Part shown: piece by piece, positions 43,168 to 46,958 of the stretch | Position numbering within the stretch: position 1 is the first letter of the stretch | How the letters are laid out: each line of letters opens with the position of its first letter | From: CAUZFZ01 sp963579025 | Lineage (GTDB): Bacteria; Planctomycetota; Planctomycetia; Planctomycetales; Planctomycetaceae | Length of the DNA stretch: 46,958 nucleotides | Direction of reading: 5' to 3' | Assembly: GCA_963579025.1 (NCBI GenBank) | Contig: CAUZFZ010000071.1 | Location: 1 to 46,958 of the forward strand | Position numbers and translations under genes: made by a program | Notes under the pieces: generated by a model | The model's database searches: none | Told to the model about the DNA's origin: nothing | The model's input: only the letters and a program-made list of their open reading frames with translations

Positions 43168-43454
43168 TCGAGTTTCATCAGCTGGCGCGGAACGAATTGC
43201 GTGAAGCCGTGAAGTGGTACCGAGACCATGCTCCACAGGTCGCCGAACGCCTCGTCGCTCAGGTGGATCGGGCAGTGGAACGCATCGCAAGCGATCCGGA
43301 ATCGCATCCAGTCATTGGACGAATCCATCGCTATGTCCGCGTTTCCCGGTTTCCGTATCTGCTGGTTTTCCACATTTCAGATTCAGAGACGGTCGTTGTC
43401 ACTGCCGTTGCCCACACCAGTCGACGGCCCGGCTACTGGAAACGCCGACAATGA
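43164..43454 (+). CDS. RelE/ParE-superfamily toxin, module 2
   Basis: A 96-residue basic toxin of the RelE/ParE fold, shorter and more typical than that of module 1. It has the IEFHQLARNELREAVKWYRD first strand and helix, the VAERLVAQVDRAVERIASDPESHPV helix pair, and the RVSRFPYLLVFHISDSETVVVTAVAHTSRRPGYW C-terminal sheet; the RPGYW end is typical of this subgroup. The start codon is GTG at 43164, overlapping the antitoxin stop by four bases. The target (mRNA or gyrase) is not known. Confidence 0.88.
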   Translation: MIEFHQLARNELREAVKWYRDHAPQVAERLVAQVDRAVERIASDPESHPVIGRIHRYVRVSRFPYLLVFHISDSETVVVTAVAHTSRRPGYWKRRQ

Positions 43455-43672
43455 AGTTGCCCACGTTCGCTGCGTTACTCGTCTTCATGCGGGTCGGTGG
43501 CACAATTAGCGAGCACGTTCAGCAACATCCGGATGATTGTGAATTCGAGCAAACGTCAGTGCCGAAAGCCATCTGGGAGCATCATTGCGGGGATTCTTCC
43601 GGCCTGGCTCGTCGCGGTGCGGCCGACCGTCCCGGCGAGCGGATTCGTGCCGAAGTACTCGGACAAATCTGA
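43451..43672 (+). CDS. Possible third small gene overlapping the toxin stop
   Basis: A 73-residue frame starts at ATG 43451, overlapping the toxin stop by four bases (ATGA), and begins with a hydrophobic run after a single Lys (MKLPTFAALLVFMRVGG) like a weak signal peptide. The rest (CEFEQTSVPKAIWEH, PGERIRAEVLGQI) shows no recognised domain. The overlap and spacing fit a coupled third cistron, but the composition could be a chance frame. It ends just before palindrome copy C. Confidence 0.3.
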   Translation: MKLPTFAALLVFMRVGGTISEHVQQHPDDCEFEQTSVPKAIWEHHCGDSSGLARRGAADRPGERIRAEVLGQI

Positions 43673-43675
43673 CGC

Positions 43676-43793
43676 TTAACGCGTGCGGTGGATGAGAATT
43701 TACCTGCCGTAGGACGGGCACTCCTGCCCGTCGCCCCAGGGACGGGCAAGAGTGCCCGTCCTACAGGTAAGAACTCATCTGCCGCACGCTTAA
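43676..43793. repeat. 118-bp imperfect palindromic element with TTAA ends (MITE-like)
   Basis: The left arm reads TTAACGCGTGCGG at 43676-43688, and the right arm is its inverted match CCGCACGCTTAA at 43782-43793. Inner pairs continue through ATGAG/CTCAT, TACCTG/CAGGTA and TAGGACGGGCACTC/GAGTGCCCGTCCTA to the centre, giving inverted arms of about 55 bp. TTAA at both ends could be a target duplication. The element is noncoding. Confidence 0.8.
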
Positions 43794-43937
43794 GGCCAGA
43801 ATAACACGAGAAAGTGGTGGCCAGCGGCACTGACGCCGATTGTTGTCCCGAAATGTTGACCGCTTGATTTGAGACACCGGCGGTCATAGTTTGACGATTC
43901 ACATCTGCTTCAACTGCTCCGTCTTGAGGGTTTAGAC

Positions 43938-45071
43938 ATGCGGCACACTTCATTGATTCTCACAGCCGTTTGCGCAGTGTTCGCGGCCAGCGGCTGCAGC
44001 AAACCGGCTGGTACCACGAGTCCTCCCATGACACCGGGGACATCGCTGACGACTGAAACCACCAGTTCCGGCGCCGTCGGAACCGAAGTGCTTGTGCCCG
44101 GCAGTGCCGGCACCATCGGGTACTCGGCACTGGAATTGAAGAACCCATTCTTCAAGATCATTGCCGACGGCATTACGGCCGAAGGCGAAGCACACGGTTT
44201 CTCAGTGATCGTCAACGACGCTGAGCGTGATGTGAACGAACAGTCCAAACACATCGACAACTACATTGCTCAAAGTGTCACGGCGATCGTCATCAACCCG
44301 GCCGACCGCATTGCCATCGGTCCCGCCGTGAAGAAGGCGAACGACGCGGGGATTCCGGTCTTCACGTGTGATCTGCAGTGCGTGTCCGAGGACGTGAAGA
44401 TTGCCGGTCACATTGGCACGGACAATCTGGGCGGCGGAAGACTGGCTGGCGAAGCGATGGTCGAAGCACTGGGCGACGCTGGTGGTGAGGTGCTGGTTCT
44501 GCACTTCAAACAGGCGAATTCATGTGTTCTGCGAGTGCAGGGTTTCACCGAAGTCGTCGACGCGCACAACGAAGGCCGGGAAAGCGGGAAAATCGAAGTC
44601 GTGGCGGAACTCGACGGCGGTGGACTACAGGACGAGGGCTTTCGCGCGACAGCCGATGCATTGCAGGCTCACCCGAATCTGCGAGGCATCTTCGCGATTA
44701 ACGACCCCTCGGGGCTGGGAGCATGGACGGCACTGAATGCCGTCGACAAGACCGACGCGGTCACAATCGTCGCATTTGACGGACAACTCGAAGGCAAGCA
44801 GGCGATTCTGGAAGGCAAGATTTACGCCGACCCGATTCAGTTCCCGAAAAAGATGGCATCGGCCAGCGTCCACAACATCATCAAGTACATCAACGGCGAG
44901 TCGTACAATGAAATGGAGCTGATCCCGACGGCGATCTATAAAAAGGCCGACGCCGAAAAAGACTCTGAACTGGAAGGCCTGAGATCTCCGGTTGAGCCTC
45001 CGGACGCTCCCGCTCCCGACGCGGACGAGCCTGCGGCCGACGACGCTGCCCCATCCGAACCCAGCGAGTAA
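43938..45071 (+). CDS. Sugar-type ABC importer substrate-binding lipoprotein (Peripla_BP_4)
   Basis: A 377-residue periplasmic binding protein. The signal peptide ends in the lipobox AASGC (C20), so the mature protein is a lipoprotein. The fold is the RbsB/periplasmic binding protein 4 type: IGYSALELKNPFFKIIADGI, IVNPADRIAIGPAVKKANDAGIPVFTCD, then IGTDNLGGGRLAGEAM and GIFAINDPSGLGAWTAL. The linker after the lipobox is Thr/Ser/Gly-rich. The acidic, Pro-rich tail (SPVEPPDAPAPDADEPAADD) is not part of the usual fold. Together with the double ATPase that follows 13 bases later, it forms a sugar-class uptake system; the permease gene should lie just beyond the window. Ribose and other pentoses or autoinducer-2 are typical ligands of the family, but the ligand here is unknown. 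Confidence 0.9.
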   Translation: MRHTSLILTAVCAVFAASGCSKPAGTTSPPMTPGTSLTTETTSSGAVGTEVLVPGSAGTIGYSALELKNPFFKIIADGITAEGEAHGFSVIVNDAERDVNEQSKHIDNYIAQSVTAIVINPADRIAIGPAVKKANDAGIPVFTCDLQCVSEDVKIAGHIGTDNLGGGRLAGEAMVEALGDAGGEVLVLHFKQANSCVLRVQGFTEVVDAHNEGRESGKIEVVAELDGGGLQDEGFRATADALQAHPNLRGIFAINDPSGLGAWTALNAVDKTDAVTIVAFDGQLEGKQAILEGKIYADPIQFPKKMASASVHNIIKYINGESYNEMELIPTAIYKKADAEKDSELEGLRSPVEPPDAPAPDADEPAADDAAPSEPSE

Positions 45072-45084
45072 AGGCGGCACGCCG

Positions 45085-46611
45085 GTGTCCGATGATTCGC
45101 CGAGTTCCGCACCCTCGCATCCATTGCTCGAGATGCAAGGGATCGTGAAGTCGTTTCCCGGTGTTCGTGCGCTGACGGGGGTTGATCTGGATGTGCGCCC
45201 GGGCGAGGTCGTGGCGTTGCTCGGCGAAAACGGGGCCGGCAAGAGCACGCTGATTAAAGTCCTCGGTGGGGCACATCGGCCGGATTCCGGATCGATCGAA
45301 ATCGACGGCACAGCGATCGAAATTCACAGCCCGCTCGATTCCCAGCGAGCCGGCGTCAGCATCATTTACCAGGAATTCAACCTGGTTCCGGCGATGACAG
45401 CTCGTGAGAACATTTTTCTCGGTCAGGAACCGGCCCGCGCCAGCCTCATCCCGGTGGCGACCGAGCGCCGTCGCGCGAATGAACTGTTCGAGCGGATTGG
45501 CGTGCAACTGGATCCCAGTGAGCTGATCCGGAATCTGACGGTCGCGCAGCAGCAGGTTGTTGAGATCGCCAAGGCCCTGGCTCTGGAATCGCGTCTGATC
45601 GTGATGGACGAGCCCAGTGCCGCGCTGTCACCCCGGGAAGTCGAGGGTTTGTTCCGCATCATTCGCGAGTTGAAGTCGCAGGGCATCGGCATCGTCTATG
45701 TCAGCCATCGCCTGGTCGAAATCTTCGAGATCGCTGACCGAGTGACCGTGTTGCGTGATGGTGGCCTGGTCGGAACAAAGCCGATCGGCGAACTGACTCG
45801 AGATTCACTGATTGAAATGATGGTGGGCCGTAAACTGGAGAACGAGTTTCCAAAGCGGGAAGCCAGGCCCCCTCTGGACAAGTCGACCGCGAACGGTCTG
45901 TCCGTTCGTGGTCTCACGCGCAAGCCGGTCGTGCGTGACGTTTCACTCGATGTCCGGCGTGGTGAGATCGTCGCACTGACCGGACTCATCGGAGCCGGCC
46001 GCACCGAAACGGCTCGACTGGTCTTCGGCGCCGATCGTATGGAATCCGGTACGGTTTCACTGGATGGAAAGCACCTTGATCTCCGCAAACCGCGGCAGGC
46101 GATCAAGGCCGGCATTTGCCTGCTGACTGAAGACCGCAAACAGCACGGACTCGTGCTGAATCGTTCCGTGCTCGAGAACTTCGGCCTGCCCAACATGTCG
46201 CGGTTCGCACGAATGGGCATCATCCGTCAATCGGCCGAGCGGTCGGCCTTCGAAGGCTACGTCGAACAACTGCAGATCAAAGTGTCTGGTCCAGACCAGC
46301 GGGCCGCGAACGTGTCTGGCGGAAATCAACAGAAGGTCGTGCTGGCCAAATGGCTTCAACGCCATGCCGAAGTCATCATCTTCGATGAACCCACACGCGG
46401 GATTGATGTGGGTGCCAAGTACGAAATCTACACGCTGATCAACCGCCTGGCGGATCAGGGCAAAGCCATTCTGATGATCAGCAGCGAACTGCCTGAAGTG
46501 CTCGGCATGGCAGATCGAATCATTGTCATGCACGAAGGCCGAGTCACCGGCGAGATCACCGACGTGCAATCTGCCACGCAGGAAATGATCATGGACCTTG
46601 CAGTGAAGTGA
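45085..46611 (+). CDS. Sugar-type ABC importer ATP-binding protein with two ATPase domains (RbsA-like)
   Basis: A 508-residue protein with two ABC domains, like RbsA/MglA. The first domain has GENGAGKST (Walker A, about 47-55), the signature-like LTVAQQQVVEIAKAL and LIVMDEPSAAL (Walker B). The second has the degenerate Walker A GLIGAGRTE and the intact signature NVSGGNQQKVVLAKWL, with VIIFDEPTRGIDVG. This asymmetry is the norm in the family, where the second site retains only part of the motifs. I chose the GTG at 45085 because it follows the lipoprotein stop by 13 bases and gives normal length; an upstream extension would overlap the lipoprotein coding region. It powers uptake through an inner-membrane permease not seen here. 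Substrate unknown. Confidence 0.93.
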   Translation: MSDDSPSSAPSHPLLEMQGIVKSFPGVRALTGVDLDVRPGEVVALLGENGAGKSTLIKVLGGAHRPDSGSIEIDGTAIEIHSPLDSQRAGVSIIYQEFNLVPAMTARENIFLGQEPARASLIPVATERRRANELFERIGVQLDPSELIRNLTVAQQQVVEIAKALALESRLIVMDEPSAALSPREVEGLFRIIRELKSQGIGIVYVSHRLVEIFEIADRVTVLRDGGLVGTKPIGELTRDSLIEMMVGRKLENEFPKREARPPLDKSTANGLSVRGLTRKPVVRDVSLDVRRGEIVALTGLIGAGRTETARLVFGADRMESGTVSLDGKHLDLRKPRQAIKAGICLLTEDRKQHGLVLNRSVLENFGLPNMSRFARMGIIRQSAERSAFEGYVEQLQIKVSGPDQRAANVSGGNQQKVVLAKWLQRHAEVIIFDEPTRGIDVGAKYEIYTLINRLADQGKAILMISSELPEVLGMADRIIVMHEGRVTGEITDVQSATQEMIMDLAVK

Positions 46612-46625
46612 AGCGAAGCGACCCC

Positions 46626-46739
46626 CTCGTTCCCGGGCTCTGCCCGGGAACGCAATGTTTTCGAGGCTCCGCCTCGCAGTGATGAACGTGAGGCGGAGCC
46701 TCACAAGCAGTGCGTTCCAGGGCGGAGCCGTGGAACGAG
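46626..46739. repeat. Nested palindromic element D with CTCGTTCC ends
   Basis: CTCGTTCC (46626-46633) and GGAACGAG (46732-46739) form the outer pair. Within lie a GTTCCCGGGC/GCCCGGGAAC hairpin, GAGGCTCCGCCTC and GAGGCGGAGCCTC. The plan is the same as that of copies A and B, but the inner sequence is different. It begins 14 bases after the transporter ATPase stop. Confidence 0.75.
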
Positions 46740-46958
46740 AATCTGTCGCAAGACATAGGGACGCGGCCGACGCGGCCTCTCCATAACGCGACCGAACTGC
46801 ACCGTCTCTTAATCTTAATCCTACTCTTAATCCGGACTTGAAACGGCCTCTTGAGGGTTTCAGCCTTGAAAAGGCCGTATTCGGTGGCTCAGACCGGCGT
46901 GTTTTTCTGCGTGCTGTAGCCAGAAATTAGTCGAAATAATTTCATTTCAGGGCCAGGC
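46740..46958. other. Window-end noncoding stretch
   Basis: There is no gene. It contains repeated TTAATC phrases (about 46809-46832) and a stem ACGGCCT (46843-46849) / AGGCCGT (46872-46878). The permease of the preceding transporter would be expected downstream if the operon continues beyond the window edge. Confidence 0.4.

Overview
The window looks like chromosomal DNA from a planctomycete of the Planctomycetaceae type. The basis is gene content, not a database search. It carries a DUF1501 protein next to a DUF1549/DUF1553 (planctomycete cytochrome) protein, a DUF1559 'H-X9-DG' pseudopilin, a DUF1080 protein, a GEVED domain, and two giant secreted proteins with LEPR-like N-terminal motifs. 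Gene density is low and the DNA is GC-rich. No rRNA, tRNA, CRISPR array, insertion sequence or prophage was recognised.

Layout. 1-1366: one small zinc-ribbon/membrane ORF, then about 970 bp without a convincing gene but with a degenerate 46-bp tandem array (917-1106). 1367-4312, minus strand: a metal-dependent amidohydrolase, a XerC/D-type tyrosine recombinase, a small protein and a doubtful ORF. 4349-10844, minus strand: a secreted DUF1080 protein with a membrane anchor, a Tat-exported DUF1501 protein and a DUF1549/DUF1553 haem-motif protein; the last two form the standard planctomycete pair. 11177-19372, minus strand: a 2731-residue surface protein with seven FG-GAP repeats, a GEVED domain, a beta-helix, three related modules and a C-terminal metzincin-like protease. 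20015-24413: an RND/MMPL-type exporter converging on threonine synthase. 24685-25167: a small membrane protein. 25392-29149, plus strand: a pseudopilin coupled to a GYF-domain membrane protein, then a sigma-54-type response regulator. 29211-31088, minus strand: a tandem metallo-beta-lactamase-fold protein. 31440-32032: toxin-antitoxin module 1. 32217-38486, minus strand: a 2089-residue protein combining tandem-95/cadherin-like units, a secreted beta-propeller and RTX repeats. 38821-41086, minus strand: formylglycine-generating enzyme and ArgJ. 41380-42714: HisS. 42940-43454: toxin-antitoxin module 2. 43938-46611: a sugar-type ABC importer (lipoprotein and double ATPase); its permease would lie beyond the window.

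How the genes fit together. Housekeeping genes (thrC, argJ, hisS, xer) are scattered among genes for envelope and secreted functions. FGE would activate sulfatases encoded elsewhere. The DUF1501 and DUF1549/DUF1553 proteins are probably a secreted redox or glycan-processing pair, though the role of these families is poorly established.

Intergenic gaps hold at least five different or related palindromic elements of about 110-125 bp (6512-6634, 24522-24634, 41192-41303, 43676-43793, 46626-46739). Together with the two giant proteins they are the most distinctive part of the window. I did not find a clear multi-gene novel defence or biosynthetic system. The best candidates for new biology are the giant FG-GAP/metzincin protein, the beta-propeller/RTX protein, the tandem MBL protein, the sigma-54 activator with an altered GAFTGA loop, and the mobile-looking palindromes.
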